This document shows, piece after piece, positions 35,217 through 48,089 of a stretch of DNA of 64,000 nt (position 1 is the first letter of the stretch; the number at the start of each line of letters is the position of its first letter). Where the stretch lies: positions 446,501-510,500 of the forward strand of contig JACSYO010001880.1 in assembly GCA_016806645.1 (NCBI GenBank). The letters run 5' to 3'. The notes beneath the pieces were generated by a model. The model was given only the letters and a program-made list of their open reading frames with translations, had not been told where the DNA came from and ran no database searches. Position numbers and translations under genes: made by a program. The DNA comes from Ophiodon elongatus (taxonomy: Eukaryota > Chordata > Actinopteri > Perciformes > Hexagrammidae).

Positions 35217-35314
35217 GTTAGCATAAAACATTTTTTATTAAAGGAAATTGCATTCATGCTAGGGCCGAAGCTATGGCTTTCATTCTCTATCAATCTACTA
35301 GAATATCAACAAAT

Positions 35315-35490
35315 AGCAAAGAAATACCCATCACAAGTTTGCAGAGCCTCTGATGACATGAAAATGTCTCGTTTTCAAAAAAGTCAAAGATTTTCAGTCT
35401 GGTATCAAAGAAAAACCCAGAAAACAGATTATATTTCACACTTTTGGAAAGCTGAAGCCAGTTAATTTTGGCCATTTTTGCTTAAATACT
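35315..35490. mobile_element. Diverged teleost interspersed repeat, copy 1
   Basis: Carries the central part of the same family as copies at 56275-56414, 58285-58545 and 63456-63775: a CCCATCACAA-like segment, CAGAGCC, TTTTCAGTCTGG, GAAGCTGAAGCCAG and a TTTTTGCTTAAA box, in the same order. The TAATCGATTAA-type ends are not clear, so it is probably truncated or decayed. Confidence 0.5.
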
Positions 35491-38159
35491 TGCACGGTTG
35501 CCTAATAGATTAACTGTATTAGCTCTAATTTAGTCAATCCATATATGTATATTTCGACAAACTTAGGAGCCTGTGTACAATGGCAGTAGCAAGTAAGAGA
35601 CTATAGAAATACAAAATGTACCACCAGTCTCTGACAGATCATCTTGTGAAGTGAAGACATATCTGAGGAGGAGACAGGCATCAAGTTAGTTTTCTTTTAT
35701 TGCAATTATACAAAAAGGATAAACCCACCAATGTCCAGGATATTGTGTACTGCAGTTAAACGTTACTTCTGTTTAAATGGAGGACATATTGCATCAAGTT
35801 GAGAAATACATGGAAAAACAGCGTGCACGGGAACACTAGCTTGACTCCTTTAATCCATAATTGTTTTATTTGTTGTGCCGTTTTCTCAACTTGACTTCCT
35901 AACTCCGCTCATTTCAGTTGCACTTTTATAAAAGTATTTCACGTCCTCCAGACTTGAACGTGAAGACAACTGTTCTGATCTCCAGCTAGATGTTGTCTCC
36001 CCTCTGCCTTAAGTTTTGTTTTGATTCTTTCGCTGTCACCAGAAATAACATTCGTAAGAAGTGTAAACAGTTTTATGTTTAACGTTTCAGGTCAAGGCCG
36101 CAGTGCGTCTCTGTGAGCTGTTTTTAATGGATTTTAAAACAATGGGATCCTAAAATGTCTTGGAGTTAGTTCAAGCCTTTAGGGAATAGACAGTTTTAGC
36201 GTCGGCAGAGGCAAATACAATCATATTTAGACGTTTAATGGGCAACAACATGGGTATCAAATGTAAAACCCAGTTGACACAATGTGGGCTAAAGCTGCGT
36301 GGGTCTTATGGTCATATGTCTGAGCTGTTGTTTTTCCTGACTTTAGCTATCGTTGTGCATATTTGAGGATATCAGGGATGCCTTCACTTGTACACAGGAT
36401 TATTCATCCATACAACCTTGGTTTCTCTGTGTCTCCCATGAGAATGACAGAAAAGTAGGCCATGGACTTTTAGCCTTTTCACAAGTACCAAATGCTTTTT
36501 AAGCCGGTCAGGACAACGCCCAAATAATTCAAAAAAGCTCTTAGGACACTTATTCGTGGAAGACAACATACTGTATATTTGATGAAATTGATTTTGGTTA
36601 TTTTAAGTATTTTTTTTAGAACAACATCATTTGATATAAATACATGAGTTTCTTAATAAGCAGTTGTTTAACAAGCATTGGAACTTTGAACAGACACATA
36701 AATGTTGCCTTTTTAAAATGTGTAAAGGTTTGAACATGTACACTCACACTCTGCCCTTAATTGTCCATCGTGTACAACAACTAGTCACGTACACAAAAGC
36801 TTGAAATATTCCAATAATAGAACAATAATGACCTGCCCAACACTGGGATAAACGCATGAAAGATGTCACCTATAAGATCTGATTTTGCAAATCTATATTC
36901 AAAATATGATGCCTCTAAATGACAGAGGCTCCATCCATGTATAAATGGTGGATACTGTTTAGCTCAGCACATCTCACTGACTTGTTGGCACCTTCCTTAT
37001 GGCGTGCCACTTCTTTGTACAATGAAGGCATGTTGGAATAAGCAAAAGAGAGGAGACATTCTTGGCATATTTACAATATTTCAGGAAGTAAGCATGCAGG
37101 AGTAAGTAGACTGAGAATGTTCTGATATTGAGCTTTTTTCTTGCTTTTTAAAAGCAAGTCCCCAGTGATTGGTAGTAGCAGAGTAGAACATGCACATGAA
37201 AATCAACTGAAGCACCACTGAGCAGCACTAAAGTCATGACCTAAATCAGAGCACATGCTGCATGTTCATATCCAATCTTGTAGATAAATGGTCTTGTTTG
37301 TAAACTTCATATCTACTTAAAATGTAATTACAATACTGATATTCCGTTCTTCTACCATATTTGAGATTAGTCATTTTTTGCTTCTTTTGCACATTTGATG
37401 ACTACCCAGTTGTACATCCTCATTTATCTGCGGTTGGCCACTGATTAGCTCCACTGAAGCAGTTGGGGACTAAATGATTCGCTCAAGGGCACCTTGACAA
37501 AAGTTGTTGAGGGATTCATTTTCCCCTCATCTTATCAGCTGTCAGGGGAGTTGAAGATCTGTAACCTCTAGGCATCTTTCTCCTTTTAACAATTCTCTTT
37601 GCCTGTGTGTCGGTATTATTATGACTGACAAAATGGTGACACATTTTCTTCTAAAGGTGTGGAGGAGATCAACTGAAAATGACAAGTGGAAGAAGTCGTT
37701 CTGGAGCACTGCCTTAAGGATTGTTTACATAGATCTACTGTACTTTTGTGAAAAGCCTCGTCTAAAAAAATGAAACGGTTTAAAGTCTCAACCTTTCCTG
37801 TTGATGATACTAAGACCTGGTTGTCTGCACCTTAAAAGTGGTAGCAGCAAAATGTCCCATTCATGAAACAGTTTAAGACTTAAAACGCTGACATGTAGTT
37901 CAGTATTATCTACCTTTTGATAAAGTTGCAATGTGACACAGACTTTTCCTGAGCTTTGTAACATAATGATACAGCATTATTTTTAACAAACTTGACAAAC
38001 ATGCTGCTGTAAGGTATACTAAGCTCAGACTAGGCGTGTTTAGATGCATTTCACCATGTTGCAAAAATATCAAAGGATGAGCTTGGAGACGATGGCTAGA
38101 TTGATGGAAAAAGGTTGACTGAGGTTCAGCGTCGGGGTCGAGGCTACGGCTGCCACTCT

Positions 38160-38420
38160 TCCACTTAATGCTGTGTAATTAGATTGAGATCTTGAGCGAG
38201 GATGGGAGGAAAAAACCCTGGGAACATTAGATTAATTAAAAATGTATGCATAATTCATAATTAAAAAGGAATTCATAATTTGAAATGATTAGCGCCCTCA
38301 GCGCCATCCTGTGACCCCGCCAGGATGCACAGGGACTGGGCCGGCTTAGTTAACTCCCCCTCGATCTCGCACGCCCGGGCTCCACATGGATGCCCCCTGG
38401 GTGCCAGTTGCATTTCACTC
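38160..38420 (+). promoter_or_regulatory. Candidate element: dense homeodomain/POU-type cores
   Basis: TGTAATTAGATT, TTAGATTAATTAA and TATGCATAATTCATAATTA lie within 110 bases. The 11-mer AATTCATAATT is repeated exactly at 38252-38262 and 38270-38280. The cluster is followed by a GC-rich block beginning GCGCCCTCAGCGCC. It is unique and repeat-free. This layout suggests an intronic enhancer; conservation is untested. Confidence 0.3.
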
Positions 38421-38879
38421 CCAGACTGCACAATCAAGCCCAGGCAACTCCCGGAGGAGCCAAGATGGCTCCTCGCAATGTCAGTCCAGTGTCAAGTGGC
38501 GGACATCTTAGTCAGGGCATCATTCAAGGAGAATGAGGAAGGATAAAAAAAAAAAAAGACGGGACGAGAGGATGTTGAACTTGAATGCATGATGATGTGT
38601 TTTAATGAATACTGCTTCTTTGATCAGAAAGTTCTCCTTTTGTTGGGGGGTGGAGTTGAAGATAGAGGGTTATGAAACTGAGAAGAACTGGGCTCAGATC
38701 TTTGTGAGACTTACCCATGCCACGGAGCAGCCAGGGAGGGAGAGGTGAGGAAGTTCCTCCTGGGACCTCCAGACTCTATTTCTTTTGACCTCCCTGACAA
38801 CTCAGATTGAATGTGTACACGAGCAGCTCATCCCTCCCGCTTTTACACTGCTGTCTCAGTGCCTCAATCCCACAAGGCC

Positions 38880-39012
38880 TTGGCGAGGGAGAGGGAGGGT
38901 GGAAGGGGGGAGAGGGAGGGAGGGAGGTATAAAGATGTGGAGAGGGAAAGATAAAAAAGAGACGGATAAAGTGACAGCAAGTGGGGGAGAGGGAAAAAAG
39001 AGGCAAAGAGGG
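38880..39012 (+). repeat. Homopurine G/A-rich tract, G-quadruplex prone
   Basis: The + strand is nearly all purine here. At 38886-38928 many GGG runs are spaced by one to three bases. Because it lies on the sense strand of znf827, both DNA and nascent RNA quadruplexes or R-loops are possible. Confidence 0.6.
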
Positions 39013-40127
39013 AGTTGAATCGAGTTCCCCAGGCATAAAAAGCCAGTGAACTCTTCCTGACCTCTGACATAATAAGCATATCATTTTTTGGGGGTGCCCT
39101 GCTTTCCATTGAGTGTTAGACTGATACCCTTTGATTTTTATCCTTGCATGCTGACACAACCGTTAGCTATCCAGTGTGATCCACATTTTGATTCAGAGAT
39201 GAAAGCCACAGAGGTACTTTGAAATGCACAGCCCCTACCCTGTGCCCAGTGGACCCTGAGTTAATAATGACAGTGGGCACTGCACACCCTCCAAACACCC
39301 CCCTACTCCGCCTCCCCGCTGCGGTGACACAGGCACAACGAGCTTGACCCTGGCTGGGTGTGAATAATTGGCATGCAGGGGGTTGTGGGAGGTGTTGCAT
39401 CTGTCATGATGCTTCTGCAGTTGTCTTATTTATCCTTTTCCTGTGAGAGTATCTCACATGCCACGCTTTGCTACAGTGAAATGATGCACTGGCAGAATTG
39501 TATCATCGTACACGAGTATTCTTTAGGGTTTTTCGAGGACATTGATTCTTTTTTTCCCCCCCCTTGTAATATGTCATTATTCTAGGTATACACGTTATTT
39601 GTGTATTACTGTGTTTGGATACAGCATAGGGGCATCTGTTTAAATATTGTAAATGTGCTGTGTAGGAACATTTGAGCTATGTTTCACCGTCTTAGTTGAC
39701 ACAGATTTCTATTGAATTTTGAAATGTCCCGTCTTCAGTCATGTCACTTTGTGAACATCAAGATTTCATCTCCATGTCCTTTTGCTTTCCAGCTCTGCAT
39801 GAGCAGACACAGGCAGGCCTTTTGTGCGTGACCTCTGGTCCATACATCCCCACTGCAGCCATCAGTATCGCTGTCCGGTGTCTAGCACACTGTCAGCTAT
39901 TGTTGGGTTCTCAACCTGCCCCACGTAGCCCTCTGCTTTTTTTTTTTTTTTTTTTTCTCCGGGAGAAAACAGCAGCCAATTGTCAAAGGGGGAGCAGGCC
40001 GGCGTGACAGAGGTGGAAAGCTAATGAAGTTATTTGACGGCAGCCCTGGCCACGGAGCGAGAGGTGAGGCGGAGTGGACAAGCGCCTGGCAGCGAGACGG
40101 ATGAGGCGCGAGAGAGAGGCGCGGGGA

Positions 40128-40164
40128 AGGGGAGAGAAACAGGGGAGAGAAACAGGGGAGAGGA
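40128..40164. repeat. Short tandem repeat, 13-base unit
   Basis: A GGGGAGAGAAACA-type unit is repeated nearly three times in intron 4. Confidence 0.8.
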
Positions 40165-40949
40165 CGCCGATGAAAGTAGCATTGGTGGCAGGTGTCAGAA
40201 GGGTGTGATAACATGGAGACAAACTGATAGCATCGTCAACCCTGAACTAGAACCAGCCGTACAGCATCACGCGCAGGGAGCTGACATTGGCCTGGGTACG
40301 TACTCGCACAGGCGGGAAGCTCACAGAAGAGATGCCCAGTCACCCAGAGATGCCCATCTCCTCCTCAGATCTGTGCTCTCTCCACAAGATGATCTGCCAG
40401 AGACTGGATGCGCATGATGCTATTGTGAAATTCTGACAGACAAAAGGCCAGAGTGTAAGCTAAGCGTTGCGGGCTGAATTGTTCCTGTTGGTAGTGTGCT
40501 CCGGCTTTTTGTTATTGAGCCATCAGCTTAGAGGAATAAAAAAAAAAAAAAACTTGCCAGTTGGATTAGGCTACTAAATAATTCATTGGGCTCTGTAACA
40601 TAGATTCTGAGTGGAAATTTGCTCTATTTATAGCGACAATCCAAAAGGTCACTGAAGTGGTGTGACTTTGTGTGTGAGTGCACGTCCTGGGGTTGTTTTT
40701 GTTCTCGTGAGGCCAGAGAGGAGAAGAATTTGAAAATCTTAAGCTTGTGTTGAGTCTGTATTTGTCAGTGGTTTATGTGCAACCCGGCATTTTCATGGTT
40801 TGAATGCAGCGTGACGCAGCGCACGTACTGTTGTATTTAACAACACAGGGCAGGGATTTCTCCAAAGATCTAGATAAACGTGTGTCCACGTGGGTAAATT
40901 AGATGTGTAATTTTATGTGTGTTTGTAAGGCGGTGACCAAGTGTGCTGG

Positions 40950-41105
40950 CCCCGTCTGATCCGACATGGCCCAACACGCTTCTAATTAGAGGACGTCCTT
41001 CCAGGTGCTGACCAGGTTATACTTAGCCTGCCCGCTGACATCTGACGGTGTGACATTTCCAGCTGGTGCTGCGTGCGACCCTGCGCCACTGCCCCTGAAC
41101 TTGAA
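40950..41105 (+). promoter_or_regulatory. Candidate element with back-to-back palindromes
   Basis: TCTAATTAGA (40981-40990) and GGACGTCC (40991-40998) are perfect palindromes directly abutting. The first has a TAATTA homeodomain core and the second an ACGT bZIP-type core. The surrounding 150 bases are unique, CpG-containing and repeat-free. Function is inferred from motifs only. Confidence 0.25.
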
Positions 41106-42799
41106 GGTCACTGCCCAACCCCCCTGTCCACCACCACCACCACCACCACACTCGACCTCTTCCTTCTGCCCTTCTTGAACTGCAGCCCTGGCCCGCCGTG
41201 GTGTGGCACTGTGGCATCGTGGCACCACATGGGTGGTCAAAACACCAACACCTGTCCCCTTTTCCTGCCCCTTATCCCCCATCCCCGAGCCCTCTATCCC
41301 TCCGGCATAGATCATCATTAATCAGAGGGGCTGGAGCCGGCACAGATTGATGATGCGGGCAGGGGGCGGCAGGCCTGTGGCGGTTAGAGATGTTAGGTGA
41401 GACGGTAGGGTGAGAAGCGGAGCAGATCTCTGCTGGGGCCAGAGGAGACTGGACAGCAGTCTGCCCAAGAGTGATAGCCTCTCTTATATCCATGCCCTGT
41501 GTCTGTGTGTCTCTGTGTCTCTGTGTGTCTGTGTGTGTGTGTGTGTGTGTGTGAGTGTGTTTGTGTCTGTCTGTGTGCGAGATGGATAGTAGTAGTGTAC
41601 AGATTGTTTGTTTGAAAACTGTTGATGTGTCAAGGGTTGGGAAGGGTGTTGATAAGCTATATAGATAAGTTTGTTGGTACCCTACTCGGCAACAATTAAC
41701 CCAATTTCAATTTCAATTGTGTTTTTCTTCTAAATGAAACGTGTCTGTAACTATAGAGTTGAACTTTTACAATCCGTGTAGCTCCTTAGCAGCTCCCCGA
41801 CTGCGGTGTCAGTTGTCACATCAGCATATGATTCTGATTATTGCTGAATGCATGACCACTACTTTTACAGAACATCACACGTGTTCTGCTTTATGGAAAA
41901 GTATTCCTTGAATTGCATATATTTTTACAATTAACGAAGGCAAATGTAGAAAGCAACCTTTGCCACATTTGGTTATCATTAGCATATGCCATGGCCTGCC
42001 TTTTTTTAAAGTTTGCTATAGCAACGAGGCTGTGCTTTGTGACTCACGTGTGAAACAGTCTAAATCACAACACCACAGTTGTGGATACTGTTTCATCCAT
42101 CGAGGCTTATTTGTTTTATTTTTGGCAAACAATAACATGGAAACATTGAGGCGAACATAAAGTTCTACAAAGACTTCTACAAACTTGTTGCACAAAGAAA
42201 CTTTGCTTCCCCCACTTCCTCCTAAAGCAGGTGGTTATCATTTATTATAATAGGTCAAACAATTACCAAAAAAGTAAAATTGTTATTAACTCATAAAACT
42301 TTAATTTAAAATACAATTATAGTATGCCAATAATATGGCATATTATATATTCATATATGTACAGATATATGCTTTGCTCCGGCGTCACTTGCAAACACAT
42401 TCATGTAACTGTTTTAAGTTTCATGTAATCAGATCTCTTCAGCCAATCTACTTAATGAAGTACTTAGTGCTGTAATTGTTTCTGATAAAGGGCTTGGTGC
42501 ACCCGTTGTAAATCACGTTACAGCAGTGGACAATGGTATCCTTTAACCCGCCTCACGGTTCCCATAGTTGCACTGAATGAAATGAAGATATCAAGTAGCA
42601 CAGGCAAATAGAATACGTTTTCAAACATATTCCTGCAGCTTCTCTCGTGGTTTTATAGCTGTCTTAAATGTCAACAATGCTGTAAGCTATAGCCTGTGTA
42701 AACCTTTGTTTTAGTGCAGAGTGTAGTGGAACGTGCTGAGAGACACAAAGAGAGGCGCTTGCCCTGCTGTTCTTTTCTTGGCGGCTATCGGAAGTTGCT

Positions 42800-42845
42800 C
42801 CATGTCTAATTATTAATTATTCATCTAAGGCGGATTAGATGTGGC
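42800..42845 (+). promoter_or_regulatory. AT-rich TAATTA patch with inverted repeat
   Basis: TAATTATTAATTA at 42808-42820 is followed by CATCTAA (42822-42828), a 6-base spacer and TTAGATG (42835-42841), an exact inverted repeat. Possible homeodomain binding patch. Confidence 0.25.
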
Positions 42846-43772
42846 CCAGTTTCTCTTGAAGATGGCTTTGGAGCAGAGGGATCCATGTGACAGTTCACTC
42901 CCTAACCTAGGCTACACGCCGCAGAGATGCCAGATAAGACTTCAGCCGATTGCTATCGCGCTCGTCAGAAGTGCAGTTTTTTTTTTTTTTTTTTGTCCTT
43001 ATGCCTGAAGAGGATTCAGCCAATGTCCGTCCGGGGCGAGAAGGGATGAGGAAACCAGACGTAAAGTAGAATAGAGCTGAAAAATAAAGTGTCCAGAAAT
43101 GAATGGGATGGGGGAGGGGAAGTGTGAAGGAGAAAAGAGGAGGGAAATGAATTGGCCATTTGTTGTGGATGCCCTAAAGACCAAGAGAGAAGGACAGTCA
43201 TGAGGTTGCACCCTTTGTGTCGGCCCACAGCGCGCCAACTGTGGTGTCCGTTGCGGAGATAGGGCTGTGAAAATCCACTGTGGACCACTTTGTTGTTCCG
43301 TTTCGATTTGCATTTTAACGTATTATACTTTATGCTGTGTATATATATATTGTCCTCTTCACTCATAAAAAAACGTAAATGGGATGTCCTGGTGGCATAT
43401 TGGGCTAAATTTCAGGTGTTTTTTGTTTTTTGTTTTTTGTTAGCACCACAGTAAATGTAAGATAAATACTCACCACAAGCTGAAGGCTGATGGTATACAG
43501 AATGTAGTATGTGAGACCTTTTGCCATACACTTGGTAAGTAATGTAAGGCCGATGTCTTGATAGAAAGAATGCAGAGCATCCATATGGCCTCTTGTTATT
43601 TCTTGGTCAAACTTAATATGCACCTTTTTTAGAAATACCTAACAAAACCTCACTTGTCACAAACTGTATTTGGACTCTTTTTTTTTTTTGTCGTCATCTT
43701 TTTTCTTTTCTGCTGCCCTCAAATTCTCGTTCCTAATTTCATCTCATTTCCTTCTTTTCTTTCTGGCTGCAG

Positions 43773-44051
43773 CGGCCAACCAGAGGGAGACGCTCAAGTC
43801 TCCATTCCACCTGAAGGAAGAGCCCAAAGTGGAGGAAGCGGTGAGCCCTCGACCAGCCCCCCGGTCCCAGAGCCAGGTACAGCCAAGCTTCCCAGCAACT
43901 TTCTGCCGGGACGGACCGGTGGGGGCGGCAGCCACCACAGAGCGCCCAGGGTCACTGAAACCAAGGGAAGGAAGTCCCATGGCTAAGAATACCTTGCTGA
44001 ACCAGGATATCAACATTAAGGTTGCCTCTGAGCTGCTGATTAAGCTTTCAG
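43773..44051 (+). CDS. znf827: znf827 exon 5: second KEEP/ELL module
   Basis: 279 bases, residues 663-755 plus one base, phase 1 to phase 1. It starts AANQRETLKSPFHLKEEPKV and ends DINIKVASELLIKLS, matching the human AANQKEP...VKEEPKE and VKAASELLMKLS from recall. LKEEP (676-680) is a sumoylation-type motif. The exon has the same plan as exon 6 and the end of exon 4, so it probably arose by exon duplication. Acceptor GGCTGCAG, donor TCAG/GTATGC. Skipping it would keep the frame. Confidence 0.94.
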
Positions 44052-46595
44052 GTATGCATGTACAAACTGGATCTGTGGATCTGTGCATGTACAGTACACA
44101 CAACTATTTAATTCTACTAAATCTAAGCAAACATTTAATCTGTGGTCTTAATATTGGATGCATATAACGTGTTTGTGTAAACAGCTTCTGCAGTTATGCA
44201 TAGAAAAATAACACACGCAACTATTTCATGGAAAGAACAGACCATGCACTGTGTTATTGATATTTGTTGAGCTGGTTGACTGTTTTAGTTTCAGATCAGC
44301 CAATAACAGCTCATGGGGTTAGTTTTAGGCCAAAGGTTATGCCACTGACTGCCATAAAAAGGGTTCTGTTGTTTTCTACCATGACACACCAAACCAAGCT
44401 GAAATTGGGGCCTGCTCAGAGGTGAGCGACGTCTACCAGTGGTGAAAAAGCACAAGTGGTGAATTAGTCTTTGTTTCTCTGAGGCTTGTGCTCTAGATGG
44501 TGGCTGCGAATGTCTTTGTACCCTCTGTGAGGATGTTTTGTTAACCCTTCATTTTCTATTTGCAGTACCACTCTATGCATCTGTGCTTTATTTCAAGTTA
44601 TTGTGAACAAGAATCAGTGCGTTGAGGATCAGTTCTGCTTTGTTTTGTCTTCTAAACAGTGCCGTCAAATGGCATAAGAAACCTTTCTGCTTGCTGTATT
44701 GAACTCAAGCCTTGTTCCATGAGAGGTAGTTAAACAGCTTCAACCTGCGTTGACCACTGTGTCATCATCCAATGCAGCATGATTTAGCCTTTACAGCTTT
44801 TGGTTTGAGCTCCGCATGAATGTTGGTAACGAGTCCTCAGGCAGGGACTCAAGCCTAGTTCTTTATTTTGTAGCACTTGCAACAGTGCTGCTGCTGCACT
44901 TGTGTTGTTTTACCTGTTACTATTACTACACACTGCTAAATAAACTTTAAAGCCGCTTCTTATTATAGCCTTCATCCACAATCACTACTGAATGCCAGGT
45001 CCAGTTCAAGTGTATTATGGACAGGTGTTTGTCTGCTGTGACCTGCTGGAGTGTATCTGTCAGGCAGTATTCATCAGAATGTACCAACACAGCTGGCTTC
45101 CCTACATATATGAACAAGCTTCTTTTCCCCAGATTTCACAATTAATTGCAATACTGAATGATTTGTTCTGAACTACTTTCCCTTTAAAAAAAAACGATAC
45201 AGATCCATTTCAACATCGGAATGAATAGTATGCAAGAATTGCACAGCCATAAAATTTACTATGTGTGACACACTCGTGCAAATATGCACAGTGTTTAAAA
45301 GCACAAAGCAAATGGCTGTCTGATGGTGGCGCAGTGGGGCGTTACTCCATCTGCGGCTCTTCATCCTGTGCCAGTGTATGCGTGCTTGACAGACACCTCA
45401 CACACCGGTTGCCATTGTTCTCTCTGGGTTGACTAGTGTTCGGAGTGAGTCATGTTGGCTGGAAGCTCTGTGGTACTACACGTGTGCTGCTCCACTGCCT
45501 GCCCCCAGGTCACGTTTCCCTGTGTGCGTATGTGCGTGTGTGTGCGTATGTGCGTGTGCGCGCGTGCGTGCGCTTTTGTGCGTGTGTTTGAGGAAGACAG
45601 AGATGACACGATTACTACTTTTAAAACAACAACAATAAAAACAGATTTAGTATGCTGGCCTTTGTGTTAAATCAGAACGAAAAGCGGAGAGAATGATGTG
45701 GGCAGGATGTAATTCCTCCAGTCTACTGCCTGCACCTATGTTCTTTGTTTCATCACTGTTCCTCTCCCATCAATTTTGCCATTTCCAATCCCTGCACTGA
45801 TGTTATCCTGCCAGTGTATTTGGTTCTCAAGCAGCATGGCCAGCGTTTATCCCCACCCATCACTTACACTAGCTCTGCAAGGTTGACCTAGGTTAGGGAA
45901 AGATGCCGCAGCGTTCATCTGTCCGCTGGCTCCCTCTGCCCCCTCACACAGTCCTCGGAGCGCAGTGCCGTCCATCGCCATGGCAACAGCGGGGGCGGTA
46001 GATGGAGAGGGCTGTCTAGAGTGACAGCCTTGACAAGAGTCTGGACCCTCAAATGACCCTGGGGGGAAGGGAAGGAGAAAAGATGGCGAGGAGGGAAGGA
46101 GAGAGACAGGGAAAGGTCAATGCCGTTACAGTCACGTGTGATTACGGTCACGAGGTTCAAGGGCATCTACACTGTAACCTCTTTCTGTCCCCCGTTAAAG
46201 GTCAGCCCCAGAGCACAATAACCCAGTGAGGGTACTTAAATAGGGAAATCACATTGGGGAGTTTAGACTAAGCAGTTTCCTTGTTAAAAAAAAAAATCAC
46301 CTTTTCTGTGTTAAAAAGGGCCTATTTCCTCATTGTTGCTTGGCGTACAGCAAATGGACACAGCCTAATTAGATTTCCGCTGCTCATCCCTCCTCGACCA
46401 CGGCATTGGACAGTCCGAGCGAAGTGGGGTTGTCATCATTACTGCCCATTGTGCTGTAACATGAGTTGCATCATCCCTTTTAACTAGGTCACTTCTTCTC
46501 TTCTCTCTCCTTCCCCCCCCCCCTCTCTCCTCTCTTCCTTATCAAACATTGGTTGGTCGTGTTGAGTCGCCTTGCAAGCGCTACCTCCCCCACAT

Positions 46596-46710
46596 CTGTT
46601 TAAAACCAGGCTGCTGGTGTCTGGGGGCTAATTACGCCAGGCTAAATAGTCCCTGGCGCCAGAGGCTAACGTGTCCTAGCAGATGGGCACTGGTGTTGCA
46701 GGGCAAGGGG
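46596..46710 (+). promoter_or_regulatory. Candidate element in intron 5
   Basis: Unique, repeat-free block with GGGGCTAATTACG, GCTAAATAGTCC and the palindromic core TGGCGCCA. It resembles a conserved noncoding element in composition. No conservation evidence is available here. Confidence 0.2.
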
Positions 46711-48089
46711 AACATGGCGTCACAGGAAGGGAGGGGGAAGGGGGGGTACAGGGCCCTAGGTGGTGCCCTGGCAGACTGGCATCGTGTGGGTAACAGCCGT
46801 GCCACCCACTCACCATCCAGCCACCCTCACTATAGGTGTGAAATCACACTTTGTACTTGCTTAACTCATTCCTCATTCCTTAGGAACAGGCCTTCCATCT
46901 CTGAGGACATTTTAAAAGCCCTCTCCCCTCTGCAGTGCTCGTTACCTTCCTAATAAAAGTTGCATTAAGCAATTTTTGACCACAAAGGAGCAGAAAGACT
47001 TCGAACCAAACTGACGGCTACAAATGTGTAGCTCTTGAGGTTCTTTATGTTGATTATTCTAGAGAACCACAACCTCCTGAAACATCCAACAGGGACAAAA
47101 CAACAGAGACCTTCTTTTTCTGGTTCCCATTAAAATGTAGGTTTAAAAAAACAGGTGTTGAACCCTGGTTTGATCCATCATTTTCTAGTGAACGTTGATG
47201 CTTATGGTTTTCATTCGAAAATGGTTTTGTTTTTTTGTCTGTGCGTCGGAGCAATTAGCTAAACGCAGCAAGAAGCAGGAAAGTGGGTGTTGATTTCCAG
47301 GAGCATTGGCAGTTCTTTCAGCAGTGGCCAAGGCTGATTGATTGAGAAATAATTAACGCTGGTTGTAATCAAAACTGTACCTGGCCTCCCCCCAAAATAT
47401 TTCACATGATTGCCTCCTACTGTAGGAGCCACAACTGACTGACCTACCACATGTTGTCAGCCTACAGTGTGGATATCGTCTCTGCCAACTGGATAAATCT
47501 GACAGCGACACGTCTCTTCGTCAGGAGTTTTGTGGGCGGTTTGTTCAGCTCGAAAGTTTACTCTTGACTTAAAACATTCCATGTTTTTAATTTTGCTGTA
47601 ACACTTCATTTCGCCAAAGATAAACCACCCTTGTTAGTTCTGCAAGATTTCCTCGACGTAACCACTTTGGATCAGGTCTCTGCTGTTTGATGCGGCCCGT
47701 GTTACAGATAAAACACTCACTGTACATCTCCTGCTGGCTTCAGGGTAGCTATAAGGATTTAGTCGAACAAAGTGGAAGGCTTTCTTAAAGTCTCCAAGCA
47801 GTTTAGGATGACAGAGGCAGACAGGCTTATTGACATTGTTGCGTTTTCTTTATGTGTCTACTGGTTGTAGAATGTGTTTATTTACATTATTCAGCATTAT
47901 TATGTGATTTCTGCCTATTTGCACCACACGCATCCGTTGCAATTGATGATGGAATGACTAAATTATGATGTCGGCATGGAAAACAAAGATGGTCCTTTTT
48001 ACAGCTGTTCAATTTAAAAGATTCAAACAGTCAACTTCACCAACACCACACACTCCCTTGTTTGTATGGAGTGTACGTGTCATATCAAT

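Larger units (their letters stand above)
35217..43772 (+). other. znf827: znf827 intron 4 (8.6 kb)
   Basis: Contents seen: a diverged copy of a teleost interspersed repeat (about 35315-35490), an AT-rich homeodomain-site cluster (38160-38290), a homopurine G-rich stretch (38880-39012), a short tandem repeat (40128-40164), two back-to-back palindromes (40981-40998), a TG run (41530-41553) and an AT-rich patch with an inverted repeat (42800-42845). No open frame with a domain was recognised. Confidence 0.8.
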
